This document shows, piece by piece, positions 33,237 through 41,348 of a stretch of 64,000 bases of DNA; the first letter of the stretch is position 1; the number at the start of each line of letters is the position of its first letter. Location of the stretch: the NCBI GenBank assembly GCA_023416585.1, contig JAEZHM010000134.1:1-64000 (forward strand), read 5' to 3'. A program made the position numbers and the translations under genes. The DNA comes from Bacillota bacterium (GTDB taxonomy: Bacteria; Bacillota; Clostridia; Christensenellales; Aristaeellaceae). The notes beneath the pieces were generated by a model. The model saw only the letters and a program-made list of their open reading frames with translations, had not been told where the DNA came from and searched no databases.

Positions 33237-33611
33237 ATGAAAGAGATAGTGCTGCGTTTCAAGCTAGATCTGTATCCGAAGGAAGCGGTGATGAAAGCCG
33301 CATACCATTTCGTTGAGACCTGCTATATGCATGTGGATAAAGATGATACAGACTATATCATCGCAGTGACAGCCAAGAAAGACAATGCTCTTTACGATAT
33401 TCCCCATGAGCTTGAGAATGAGGTTCTATCGCAGGCAGTTCGTTACTATGTGTATAAGCAAACTCATGTAATACGGGAATTACTGATGGCACGAGCCATG
33501 TCATCAACAATGGTTGAAGTGAAAGCTCCTGAACTTTCCGATGAACTGGAACACGTTGAGGATGTTGACTCTATACTTACAGATTGGTTTGAAAAAAATG
33601 AATTACATTGA
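33237..33611 (+). CDS. hxsD: HxsD-like protein of the His-Xaa-Ser system
   Basis: This 124-residue protein has the layout of HxsD: an N-terminal strand VLRFKLDLYPKEAVMKAAYH, then DDTDYIIAVTAK, and a helix with VLSQAVRYYVYKQTHVIREL in the place of the family's LLNDYxLRE-like signature. HxsD always occurs with the radical SAM pair HxsB/HxsC and the His-rich HxsA; its role is unknown, perhaps substrate presentation. It is the first gene of a tightly packed plus-strand operon and overlaps the next by 14 bases. It starts behind TTAGGAGATAGTTGAA. The assignment relies on context and the pattern rather than strong identity. Confidence 0.75.
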   Translation: MKEIVLRFKLDLYPKEAVMKAAYHFVETCYMHVDKDDTDYIIAVTAKKDNALYDIPHELENEVLSQAVRYYVYKQTHVIRELLMARAMSSTMVEVKAPELSDELEHVEDVDSILTDWFEKNELH

Positions 33612-33816
33612 GCACAGATATTGTACTTCGATATACCCTGCCAAGGTGATCCAAAAAGCTATTACTGCCTATACACAGATTGCAAAAATATCTTCAAGGT
33701 CAGATGGCGACTACACTATTTGCGCTTTTTCATGCACACTAATTGATGCATCGTTGGTTGCCAATGAGTTTGACAACTATTTAATAGAATTACTGAATAG
33801 TCAGGAAGCAAAATGA
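33598..33816 (+). CDS. Second small HxsD-like protein
   Basis: This is a 72-residue protein, MNYIEHRYCTSIYPAKVIQK, then DGDYTICAFSCTLIDASLVA and EFDNYLIELLNSQEAK. The order of an N-terminal Tyr-Pro, a lysine/alanine helix, a D-x-DYxI strand and a final helix copies the preceding HxsD-like protein in shortened form, so I read it as a paralog. The start lies inside the end of the first gene, and its stop overlaps the next start by four bases, implying coupled translation and a fixed protein ratio. No function is known. Confidence 0.55.
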   Translation: MNYIEHRYCTSIYPAKVIQKAITAYTQIAKISSRSDGDYTICAFSCTLIDASLVANEFDNYLIELLNSQEAK

Positions 33817-34844
33817 TAATTGTTGAAGCTATACTAATAGCGATCTTGTGTATGATGTTGGTTCACACCGTCACCACAGATCTCAAAAACGGCAAGATTT
33901 CAAACCGCACATTAGCTTTTACTACCGGGATAGCTGTTGTTGTGGATGTGATTTACTATGCCTTTTTTGCAGTCGACTACTTGCTCCTGTTTGGTGTAAA
34001 TCTTCTTTTATCCGTTGTTATGGGGTTATTGTTGTACTGGCTTGGAATCTGGGGAGCAGGAGACAGCAAGATGGCCATTGTTGTGTTTCTGTCAATTCCA
34101 GCACGTATATATAGCTCGAATAATTTCTCACTAGGTACAGGGTTTGTTTTCTTTGCATTAGTGTTTATCGCAGCCTTTTTATATGTCGTTGTTGAGACGA
34201 TCATTCTGGGACTGAAGGATAAGTCTCTGTTTAAGATACAGAAGCCACATTTTAATTTAAAGAACTACATAAAGGGGTTCCTTTCAATCTTCTTTGTTTT
34301 GAATATAGTAGACGGTATACTTCTGGCTCTTTACCCGTATGTTTTCGGGCAGGATGCTATTCTGCTTACTGCAATAAACATTATGGTTGTCCTTGCAACC
34401 GTCCATTTTGAACGTAGGATTGGCTGGCTGGTAGTTGCAATATTAGCTGCCATTTGGGGAGTCATGTTGCTTGTCGGATTATCAAGAATAAATCTTCAGC
34501 ACATCGATTTCAGGTCATACGTCGTTGTTGCTCTGCTCCTTGTATTTAGGCTTATTGCAGACAAATATAACTATCGCACTATTCCAGTAAGTGATCTGAA
34601 CGCTGGAATGATTTTATCTATGGGTACAGTGCTTAGTTTTTCAGCCTCACGAGTAAAGGGACTGCCCGAAGGTACAACTGAAGATTTAAAGTCAAGAATT
34701 ACACCCGAAGAAGTTGAGAGCGTTTGCCGCTGGTCACAAACTTCCAAAGGAAAGGATACAGTAGTTATTGTAAAAAAAATCCCCTTCGCAATATTCATAT
34801 CGTTGGGTGCTATACTTTTCATTGTCTTGGAGGTATTACTCTGA
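33813..34844 (+). CDS. GxGD-type membrane aspartyl peptidase (prepilin peptidase-like, A24)
   Basis: This 343-residue protein has seven or more membrane helices. The two catalytic aspartates of A24 peptidases are visible: Asp23 in TVTTDLKNGKISNRTL and Asp84 in WGAGDSKM. The cysteine-rich cytoplasmic domain of classic PilD is absent, so it resembles the short TadV/FlaK class. Residues 245-320 form a soluble segment (NAGMILSMGTVLSFSASRVK), resembling an A24 C-terminal extension, before a last helix. No pilin genes are nearby. Being locked by overlap into the HXS operon, it may process HxsA or another operon protein; that is inference. Confidence 0.8.
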   Translation: MIIVEAILIAILCMMLVHTVTTDLKNGKISNRTLAFTTGIAVVVDVIYYAFFAVDYLLLFGVNLLLSVVMGLLLYWLGIWGAGDSKMAIVVFLSIPARIYSSNNFSLGTGFVFFALVFIAAFLYVVVETIILGLKDKSLFKIQKPHFNLKNYIKGFLSIFFVLNIVDGILLALYPYVFGQDAILLTAINIMVVLATVHFERRIGWLVVAILAAIWGVMLLVGLSRINLQHIDFRSYVVVALLLVFRLIADKYNYRTIPVSDLNAGMILSMGTVLSFSASRVKGLPEGTTEDLKSRITPEEVESVCRWSQTSKGKDTVVIVKKIPFAIFISLGAILFIVLEVLL

Positions 34845-34845
34845 A

Positions 34846-35955
34846 ATGACTATATACCTAAAGGGCTATTCCTTCGGAAATAGAATGGTTATCGTAGCCA
34901 GAGATGAGGCAGTATGCTGCGAACTACTTAATTTGCAGATGGATATAATGTATATCCATGACAATCAGATAATTTACCTTCCTAACGAAGAAGTGCAATC
35001 TCTGGATGGAATGGATATTAAAAAAATAGATCTACTTTGTAATTACGATATTGTAGAAATAAGCGACACGGGCATCCTTTATAGATCGTTTGCAAATAAC
35101 GAGGCTGATTCCACGGTGTTCCTTGGCGCTCGATGCAATTCCAACTGCATCATGTGCCCGGCTGGCGATGCAGAAAGAAAAAAAGGGTTTTCATATACAC
35201 GAGAGCAGCTTATGAAATATATCGATTACTTGCCAGGCAACTTGGAGCATCTTGTTATTACTGGTGGCGAACCAACAATGCAGAGGAACTTGTTTATCGA
35301 AGCGCTGAAAAAAATCAAGGTCAAATTCTCATATACGCAGGTTCTGCTACTAACAAACGGACGCTCGTTATCTGATCGTGAGCTGTTTGAAAGGATGGTA
35401 GAAGCGAAGCCCAATCGGTTCAGAATTGCTATCCCTATTCACGGTAGCAATGCTGCCATCCATGATTCGATAACTCGCTCAAACGGCAGCTTCGAGCAAA
35501 CCTTGCTTGGTTTGCGACGGGTGATTTCTACAGATATTAAAATAGAAATCAGAATTGTTGTTATTAAAAAGAACTGTAATGACTTGTTGAATATTGCCAA
35601 GCTCATATCAGAATGCTATCCGAACGTTCATTGCGTGAACTTCCTCGGCTTGGAACCGAGAGGAAACTGTGCACTCAACTTCGATGATGTGTATATTGAG
35701 CACAAAAGCTCGTTTGAAAAAAGCAAGCCAGCAATAGATCATCTGATACATAATGGCATAGATGTTGGTTTATATAACTATCCTCTGTGCGCTGTTGATA
35801 AAGGATATTGGTCACTTGCAGCGAAAAGTATTTCACATTACAAAAACGTCTACCATCCAGACTGCGATCTCTGTGATGTAAGGGAGATTTGTGGTGGGTT
35901 CTTCACAGCGGCTATGAGAATTGCTCATCCAGAAGTACATCCCATAAAGTGTTGA
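34846..35955 (+). CDS. hxsC: Radical SAM maturase HxsC
   Basis: This 369-residue protein has the radical SAM cluster motif CNSNCIMC (Cys97, Cys101, Cys104) after LGAR, the GGEP motif (HLVITGGEPT near residue 140) and a C-terminal auxiliary-cluster-like group DCDLCDVREICGGFF (from Cys340) with more Cys before it. The first 90 residues are a small beta domain without a cluster. This is the HxsC layout of the paired maturases in His-Xaa-Ser systems. It would cleave S-adenosylmethionine to a 5'-deoxyadenosyl radical and act on the HxsA peptide. It lies one base after the peptidase gene and 13 before HxsB. Confidence 0.88.
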   Translation: MTIYLKGYSFGNRMVIVARDEAVCCELLNLQMDIMYIHDNQIIYLPNEEVQSLDGMDIKKIDLLCNYDIVEISDTGILYRSFANNEADSTVFLGARCNSNCIMCPAGDAERKKGFSYTREQLMKYIDYLPGNLEHLVITGGEPTMQRNLFIEALKKIKVKFSYTQVLLLTNGRSLSDRELFERMVEAKPNRFRIAIPIHGSNAAIHDSITRSNGSFEQTLLGLRRVISTDIKIEIRIVVIKKNCNDLLNIAKLISECYPNVHCVNFLGLEPRGNCALNFDDVYIEHKSSFEKSKPAIDHLIHNGIDVGLYNYPLCAVDKGYWSLAAKSISHYKNVYHPDCDLCDVREICGGFFTAAMRIAHPEVHPIKC

Positions 35956-35968
35956 GAGGGAAACAAGA

Positions 35969-37369
35969 ATGATGAACCATTTCAATTTTGATAAAAAAGG
36001 CGATGAATTCCTGTTAACGAATGACTTTGGAGAGTATGTCTTTCTGTCACAGGAAGAATTCAAGAATTTTGTCAATGGAAATTTGGATAAGACATCAGAG
36101 TGTTATGCCATGCTTGAATCTCGTGGATTTGTATCTACAAAAAAGCCAGAAGTGTTCATCAGCGAACATGCCAGCAGGATTAGGAGCATGAAAAGCTATC
36201 TGTTTACAGCAACTGCACTCCATATTTTTGCTGTTACGAACTGCTGTAACCAAAGCTGTGTATATTGCCAAGCAAAGGCACCCGGCTCCAAGCTCGATGG
36301 TATGATGAGCATCGAGACAGGTAAAAAAGCTATAGAGGTAGCGATGCAGTCTCCCGCAAAACATCTAACTTTTGAATTTCAGGGTGGAGAACCGCTGCTC
36401 AACTTGGATGTTGTTTTCGCAATGATAGACTATAGCAAGGAACTCAATCAACACTACAATAAAGAGCTTGAATATACCCTGGTTTCCAATATCATTGCAC
36501 TTACAGATGATAAATTTCAAGCGCTGATTGATCATAATATTTCTATCTGTACATCACTTGATGGTTGCGAACTGGTACATAATCATAACAGAAAGTTGCA
36601 TAATGGTGAAGGTACATTTGACCTTGTTCAAAAAGGAATTGCAAAAGTGCGTGCTGCTGGGAGAAGCGTAGGCGCAATTGAGACAACTACCCGCTTTTCT
36701 TTAGAGTACCCCAAAGAAATCGTGGATTCATATCTTAATGCTGGAGTAGTTGGCATATTCTTAAGACCACTTACACCTCTGGGTTTTGCAAAAGCTTACT
36801 GGGAAGAGTTTGGTTATTCACCGGAAGAATTCCTTGAGTTCTACAAAGAAGCTTTTAAGTACATATTATCGATAAATGCCAAAGGTGTTTATTTTCCCGA
36901 ACTCCATGCCACATATTTTTTGCGAAAGATTCTTGATGGCTGCGCAGATAACTATATGGAGTTGCGTTCACCGTGTGGAGCAGGAATCGGACAGATGAGC
37001 TACTATTATGATGGGAATGTATACACCTGTGACGAAGGACGAATGTTATCAGAAGGTGGCAATTATTCTTTCAAACTTGGGAATGTACATAATGATACCT
37101 ATGATGAGATGATCTGCAAGTCCGTGTGCAAATCAACGTGTGCGGCTTCAGTCGTTGAATCTTTGCCAAACTGCTGTGACTGTGTATATCACCCCTATTG
37201 TGGCGTCTGCCCTGTGGTAGCATTCGCCAGCGATAACGATATCTTTCCCAGAAGACCATTTGATTACCGTTGCAAAATCTACAAGGGCCTACTAGACATT
37301 CTCTTTGAAAAGATTAAAGAGGAGCATCCAGTGACTATGCACATCTTAAAAAGCTGGATCGAGGGATAG
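35969..37369 (+). CDS. hxsB: Radical SAM maturase HxsB (SPASM type)
   Basis: This is a 466-residue protein. Residues 1-65 form an N-terminal domain (NFDKKGDEFLLTNDFGEYVF, LSQEEFKNF) of the kind seen in HxsB and perhaps substrate binding. The radical SAM core has CCNQSCVYC (Cys93, Cys97, Cys100), FEFQGGEPLL and CTSLDGCELVHNHNR. The C-terminal SPASM domain has many cysteines: SPCGAG, YTCDEGRM, CKSVCKSTCAA, CCDCVYHPYCGVCP. SPASM enzymes modify ribosomal peptides, for example through thioether or carbon-carbon links; the chemistry of HXS is not known to me. It is followed four bases later by the MORN protein. Confidence 0.9.
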   Translation: MMNHFNFDKKGDEFLLTNDFGEYVFLSQEEFKNFVNGNLDKTSECYAMLESRGFVSTKKPEVFISEHASRIRSMKSYLFTATALHIFAVTNCCNQSCVYCQAKAPGSKLDGMMSIETGKKAIEVAMQSPAKHLTFEFQGGEPLLNLDVVFAMIDYSKELNQHYNKELEYTLVSNIIALTDDKFQALIDHNISICTSLDGCELVHNHNRKLHNGEGTFDLVQKGIAKVRAAGRSVGAIETTTRFSLEYPKEIVDSYLNAGVVGIFLRPLTPLGFAKAYWEEFGYSPEEFLEFYKEAFKYILSINAKGVYFPELHATYFLRKILDGCADNYMELRSPCGAGIGQMSYYYDGNVYTCDEGRMLSEGGNYSFKLGNVHNDTYDEMICKSVCKSTCAASVVESLPNCCDCVYHPYCGVCPVVAFASDNDIFPRRPFDYRCKIYKGLLDILFEKIKEEHPVTMHILKSWIEG

Positions 37370-37372
37370 CAA

Positions 37373-38644
37373 ATGAAGAAATATGTCATATCTTTTACTA
37401 CATTCTGTGTGGCTTTTGCTCTGGCACTTGGGCTTTTGTATACCCAGGCTAATCCTGCTGATGTAAAGCTTTCCAGTAATGAGCCAATAGAGTGGACAGG
37501 CTACGTGGAAAATTCATATGGTACTTATTCCGGTTCACTTCTTTCGGATGCGTTTGCAGGAACAGGAAAGTTCAGTTTCCTTAGCGGTGAAATCTACACT
37601 GGCAATTGGAAAGACACTTATATGTCAGGGGAAGGAAGTATTGAATTTCCTGGTATTGGGTCATATGTAGGAGAGTTTTCCGAATCAAAGCGGAGCGGTC
37701 ATGGCGTTTTTACTTGGAATACTGGGGAGAAATACGAAGGTAACTGGGCAAATGATAAGATGACTGGTGCTGGTACCTACTACTTAAATAACAGTTGTTC
37801 CTTCACTGGGACGTTTAACAATAATAAGCCAGTATCCGGTACGCTTGTATACACTCCAACACTTGACAGCAGTTCGGACAAAACAGAAATAACCTATTTT
37901 AAATACACCTACGCTGAAAACGCAAATGAGAATGCCATAGAGTATAAGACTATCGGTGGGTTTGATTTTACTGGGAAGGTTGAGAATAACAAACCCGTAT
38001 CTGGCACATTAACATATTCTCCAACACTTGGGAGTGGTTCGGACAAAGCCGAAATAACCAATCTAAAATATACCTATTCTGCAAACACAAATGAGAACAC
38101 TATCGAGTATAAGACTGCTGGAGGGCTGGTTTTTATTGGAGAAGTTCGGAATAATAGGCCAGTCTCCGGAACACTTGTATACACTCCAACACTCGACAGC
38201 AGTTCCGACAAAACAGAAATATCTTATCTCAAACATATCTATTCTGAGAACGCAAGTGAAGATACTCTTGAGTTCAAAACCGTCGATGGGCTGGATTTTT
38301 CAGGAAGCGCATTAGCAATAACAAACTCCGGCTCTGCCACAGTCACATATCCAAGTGGAAACACCTATACAGGTATGATGCAGCAAGGCAAACGGCAAGG
38401 TACCGGCACCTACACATGGAAATCAAAGAGTGGCAACATCGATGCCATCTATACAGGTGCATGGGAAGCCGATAAGATGAATGGCGTAGGTACTTACCAT
38501 TACTCTTCATCAGAATATCCGTATCTTACTGGTACTTTTGAAAACGGAAAACCAAAAGGAACTTTGGTGTACTATAAAGAAGCTGGGAATGCCTTTGAAA
38601 CTAAGTGGGTCAATGGTAAGTGTAAAAAGGTAAAGGAGATATAA
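37373..38644 (+). CDS. Secreted MORN-repeat protein with three 55-residue repeats
   Basis: This 423-residue protein has an N-terminal membrane or signal segment (FTTFCVAFALALGLLYTQA). The exported part has MORN repeats at residues 60-145 (GEIYTGNWKDTYMSGEGSIE, GEKYEGNWANDKMTGAGTYY) and 320-400 (GNTYTGMMQQGKRQGTGTY). Between them are three tandem 55-residue units, each with FTG..NNKPVSGTLVYTPT and SSDKTEI. The protein sits between HxsB and HxsA and starts three bases after HxsB, so it belongs to the operon. MORN repeats bind lipids or proteins; here it may be a surface partner or scaffold for HxsA. No HXS role for MORN proteins is known to me. Confidence 0.8.
   Translation: MKKYVISFTTFCVAFALALGLLYTQANPADVKLSSNEPIEWTGYVENSYGTYSGSLLSDAFAGTGKFSFLSGEIYTGNWKDTYMSGEGSIEFPGIGSYVGEFSESKRSGHGVFTWNTGEKYEGNWANDKMTGAGTYYLNNSCSFTGTFNNNKPVSGTLVYTPTLDSSSDKTEITYFKYTYAENANENAIEYKTIGGFDFTGKVENNKPVSGTLTYSPTLGSGSDKAEITNLKYTYSANTNENTIEYKTAGGLVFIGEVRNNRPVSGTLVYTPTLDSSSDKTEISYLKHIYSENASEDTLEFKTVDGLDFSGSALAITNSGSATVTYPSGNTYTGMMQQGKRQGTGTYTWKSKSGNIDAIYTGAWEADKMNGVGTYHYSSSEYPYLTGTFENGKPKGTLVYYKEAGNAFETKWVNGKCKKVKEI
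37803..38297 (+). repeat. Three tandem 165-bp in-frame repeats in the MORN gene
   Basis: Units begin at 37803, 37968 and 38133, exactly 165 bases apart, each encoding 55 residues. The DNA is close between units, with shared blocks such as TCCAACACTTG and TTCGGACAAA. The exact spacing indicates recent duplication or ongoing homogenisation, so unit number could vary between strains. Confidence 0.85.
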
Positions 38645-38646
38645 CT

Positions 38647-39282
38647 GTGGAAATGAACGATATTTTTCCGCATATTAGGCATTCAGTTGAAGACTTCCTG
38701 TTTGACGAAGAAGGAAACATCCCTAGAAGCAAGATATTTACGATTGGCACAATGATGATTGTGCTCAGTCTAATGCTGACGGACAATGCCTTTGCTGGAC
38801 ATCGCACTCATTCTACGCATAGGACACATTCAACCCACAGTACACATTCTACACACAGCAGTGGCGGTCATTCTACCCATACAACGCATTCTACCCATAC
38901 AACGCATTCTACCCACACAACGCATAGTACGCACACTACGCATTCCAACCATTCAACACATTCCGACCACGCTACACATTCTACGCATTCTAACCAAGTC
39001 ACAACCCCAAAGCAAGTAACGCATAGCAACGCAGCGCCAACAGCCAATCAACTTGCGAAGATCTCTTCGCCACTTCCGGTTGACACCGTGGATACTAATG
39101 GTATCCAAGCAATGGGTGTTACAACAGTTGGAGCGGTATTGCCTGAGAAAGCTAGTGAACTAATTGGTGAATGGTGTAGTGTTGGTTCAGTATTGCCTTT
39201 GGAGGTTAGTGACACGATTGGTAAATTGGGTAATGTTGTAGCTGTAATACAAGTGCCACCAGATACCCCTGTTACGAAGTAA
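38647..39282 (+). CDS. hxsA: HxsA-type His-Xaa-Thr/Ser repeat substrate protein
   Basis: This 211-residue protein is the likely substrate of the two radical SAM enzymes. Residues 1-50 include an acidic stretch (VEDFLFDEEGNIPRSK) and a hydrophobic segment (IFTIGTMMIVLSLMLTDNAF) ending AFAG, a probable export signal. Residues 52-116 consist of 21 tripeptides starting with His: HRT, HST, HTT, HSN, HSD, HAT, with one GG break. The C-terminal 90 residues are non-repetitive (LPVDTVDTNGIQAMGVTTVG). HxsA proteins have the same plan, but usually with Ser in the third place; here Thr dominates. The GTG start follows AAAGGAGATATAACT. Confidence 0.88.
   Translation: MEMNDIFPHIRHSVEDFLFDEEGNIPRSKIFTIGTMMIVLSLMLTDNAFAGHRTHSTHRTHSTHSTHSTHSSGGHSTHTTHSTHTTHSTHTTHSTHTTHSNHSTHSDHATHSTHSNQVTTPKQVTHSNAAPTANQLAKISSPLPVDTVDTNGIQAMGVTTVGAVLPEKASELIGEWCSVGSVLPLEVSDTIGKLGNVVAVIQVPPDTPVTK
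38800..38994 (+). repeat. His-Xaa-Thr minisatellite in hxsA
   Basis: The array has 195 bases encoding 65 residues. Its central part is a nearly perfect 18-base unit, CATTCTACCCATACAACG, repeated about four times, encoding HSTHTT. Flanking units are older and more varied. This is a slippage-prone array and is not a CRISPR: there are no spacers and the frame is preserved. Confidence 0.85.
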
Positions 39283-39303
39283 AGGATAAAGGCAGGTATC
39301 ATT

Positions 39304-40083
39304 ATGACCAACATCATCCAAAGCCTTTTTAGACCTTCCGTGAAATCCGAACCCGAAGACAAAGCATCATCTCGGATGCAATTACTGGCTACGATATATG
39401 AAATGCCTGAATACAAGGCGCTGAGTAAGAGTATCGCACTCAGGTTAGTATTTCAGAAGCAATATTGCCAAAGTGTGCTAGATAAGTTATCTGAAGAAAC
39501 ACTAGGCGGCATACCTTCAATCATTAAGGCAACCGAAGATGTGGAGGTTTTGTTATCGCGTGCTATACAAGCTGGTATTGGTTATACACTAGATGAAAAA
39601 GATATTCCAGATTTCTACTCTATAACGAGCATGAAAAAATTGATACAGAAACTGGAAACTGACCCTGACAACAAAAACTATACTAATTTCCAACCGCATC
39701 AGATAATGCAAATTTTTAGCAAGAGCACTTTGAAATCAGCAAAGGCTTTCTTTGATTCACTTCCGTCAGATAAAGTTGGAAATGGGTTCGCGCCAGAACA
39801 GTTATTGACTGAGCAGATGAAAGGAAAGCTATACTGCATTAATGCTAAAGAGGTACAGACCATCTACGAAGACTACAAAAAGAACGTTGATAGCTACACA
39901 AAGGTCATTAGCCACAAAAAAATGTGTAAGAAGAGACAATTGTTGTTTAAGCTCTCCATCGTAATGTTAGTTATGGGAGCGTCTTTTATTGCATATCAGT
40001 TTCATTTATTATCTGATATCTATACTATGTCTTTGGGTGTAATAGAACTGTTTGTGGCAATTATCTACCTAATTTGGGGTTAG
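39304..40083 (+). CDS. HXS-operon protein: soluble helical domain plus two C-terminal membrane helices
   Basis: This 259-residue protein of no recognised family starts 21 bases after HxsA. Residues 1-205 are soluble and mostly helical, with EMPEYKALSKSIALRLVFQK and an extended coiled-coil-like segment KEVQTIYEDYKKNVDSYTKV. Two transmembrane helices end the protein (LFKLSIVMLVMGASFIAYQF and MSLGVIELFVAIIYLIW), with a basic HKKMCKKRQ before them that places the soluble part inside the cell. It could recruit the maturation enzymes or the modified protein to the membrane. Its stop is followed four bases later by the next start. Confidence 0.65.
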   Translation: MTNIIQSLFRPSVKSEPEDKASSRMQLLATIYEMPEYKALSKSIALRLVFQKQYCQSVLDKLSEETLGGIPSIIKATEDVEVLLSRAIQAGIGYTLDEKDIPDFYSITSMKKLIQKLETDPDNKNYTNFQPHQIMQIFSKSTLKSAKAFFDSLPSDKVGNGFAPEQLLTEQMKGKLYCINAKEVQTIYEDYKKNVDSYTKVISHKKMCKKRQLLFKLSIVMLVMGASFIAYQFHLLSDIYTMSLGVIELFVAIIYLIWG

Positions 40084-40087
40084 AAAT

Positions 40088-41161
40088 ATGAAAAGGACGA
40101 AGCGAACAAGTACTATCGCATATATCAAAAAACTTAAGTGGGAAGCTGCAAAATACGTAGAGCACAAGACGCGAAACACGATAAAATTCTGGGTCTTTAC
40201 TGTATTGATGGTAGCACTTTGCGCCGGAGGAATCTACTATGGTTTTTTTCAAAGGGATACAGGCGTAAAGAACCTTTATTCAGAATATGCCGTTACGCTT
40301 GATAATTCTTTGCTAACCCAGGATCTTCTGTCCTATCAGGATACCTATAAACTTTTCCAGGAGAACAAACTCGGAAATAACAATTCCGTTATCCAGTCTG
40401 GAGGGTATTTCGCTTCTTCGGACGGCATCAGTGTTTACCCATCAGAAGATGGAGCATATTCAATAATTAGTATAAATGGTAAGGCTAAAGCGGTTATCGA
40501 GGGGTTAGCCTCGTATGTGAATATCTGGGAAGGTAAAATAGTCTACCGTTTAAACCAGAACAGATCAATCCTTATATATGATAAGGACAAAAACAGTTCA
40601 GATGCTCTTATAACCGGCAACATTGGTGAGGTATTAGTCTTTGATGGCATATGCTTTTACATTGATTTTAATGATGATAGCCATTTAAAATGCGTGTCAC
40701 TTTTTAACCGTGCACAAGAATCCCTCATAAATGAGAGCGTAATTAGTTTCGCAATTGCCGGAAAAACGGTCTATTATCTAAACTCAAATCACAATCTGAA
40801 GGTATATAATCTTCAGACAAAGGCAATCATGCAGCTATGTAGTAATGTTCAGGACTTCAATTGCGATAATGGGTTCTGGATAGAGAGTAATGGGAAGATT
40901 TATCAAGCAGATTTTTCATGCAGACAGTTGAAGGAAATACCTCTCACGGCAAATGAACAAATTTCTAACCACTTAATTGGGGCAAATAGCGCAAATGTAT
41001 TCTATTCAAACAGTTCTAACGTCTATATCTATTCAATAAAAGATGGAAGTGTTAAACATATCTTTGATGGTATTGTTGTTGCTATTTCAGACATAGAATC
41101 AAAGTGCTTGTTTGTTTATGATGAAAATGCTGGTTACTCTATCTTCAAACTGATGCAGTAA
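40088..41161 (+). CDS. HXS-operon protein: single-pass membrane protein with extracellular beta-propeller-like domain
   Basis: This 357-residue protein has a basic N-terminus, one transmembrane helix at about residues 34-52 (FWVFTVLMVALCAGGIYYGF), and then an all-beta domain with repeated blades such as KIVYRLNQNRSILIYDKDKN, KTVYYLNSNHNLKVYNLQTK and NVYIYSIKDGSVKHIFDG. The pattern resembles DUF5050-type propellers. The domain would face the outside. It closes the HXS operon (the next gene is more GC-rich and of a different kind). It may bind or sense the exported HxsA/MORN proteins; no direct evidence. Confidence 0.65.
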   Translation: MKRTKRTSTIAYIKKLKWEAAKYVEHKTRNTIKFWVFTVLMVALCAGGIYYGFFQRDTGVKNLYSEYAVTLDNSLLTQDLLSYQDTYKLFQENKLGNNNSVIQSGGYFASSDGISVYPSEDGAYSIISINGKAKAVIEGLASYVNIWEGKIVYRLNQNRSILIYDKDKNSSDALITGNIGEVLVFDGICFYIDFNDDSHLKCVSLFNRAQESLINESVISFAIAGKTVYYLNSNHNLKVYNLQTKAIMQLCSNVQDFNCDNGFWIESNGKIYQADFSCRQLKEIPLTANEQISNHLIGANSANVFYSNSSNVYIYSIKDGSVKHIFDGIVVAISDIESKCLFVYDENAGYSIFKLMQ

Positions 41162-41348
41162 GAGCATGTGCATAAGTTCATTTGGCAGTCTTATACATTG
41201 TATCAATTAGCTGTTCTCCAAGACGATACATTTGACAATCATCCAGCTGCCGGGCTGTCTTCTTTGGACCCTTTTCTGAGCTTGAAAGTTATGTTTGATT
41301 CGCTAAGCTGTGCACACATCGAATATAACTTTCAAGGAGGAACCCATT

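Noticed and set aside
38800..38994. CRISPR-like array
   Set aside because: The repeats are 18 bases with no unique spacers, are in frame with a long protein, and no cas genes are nearby.
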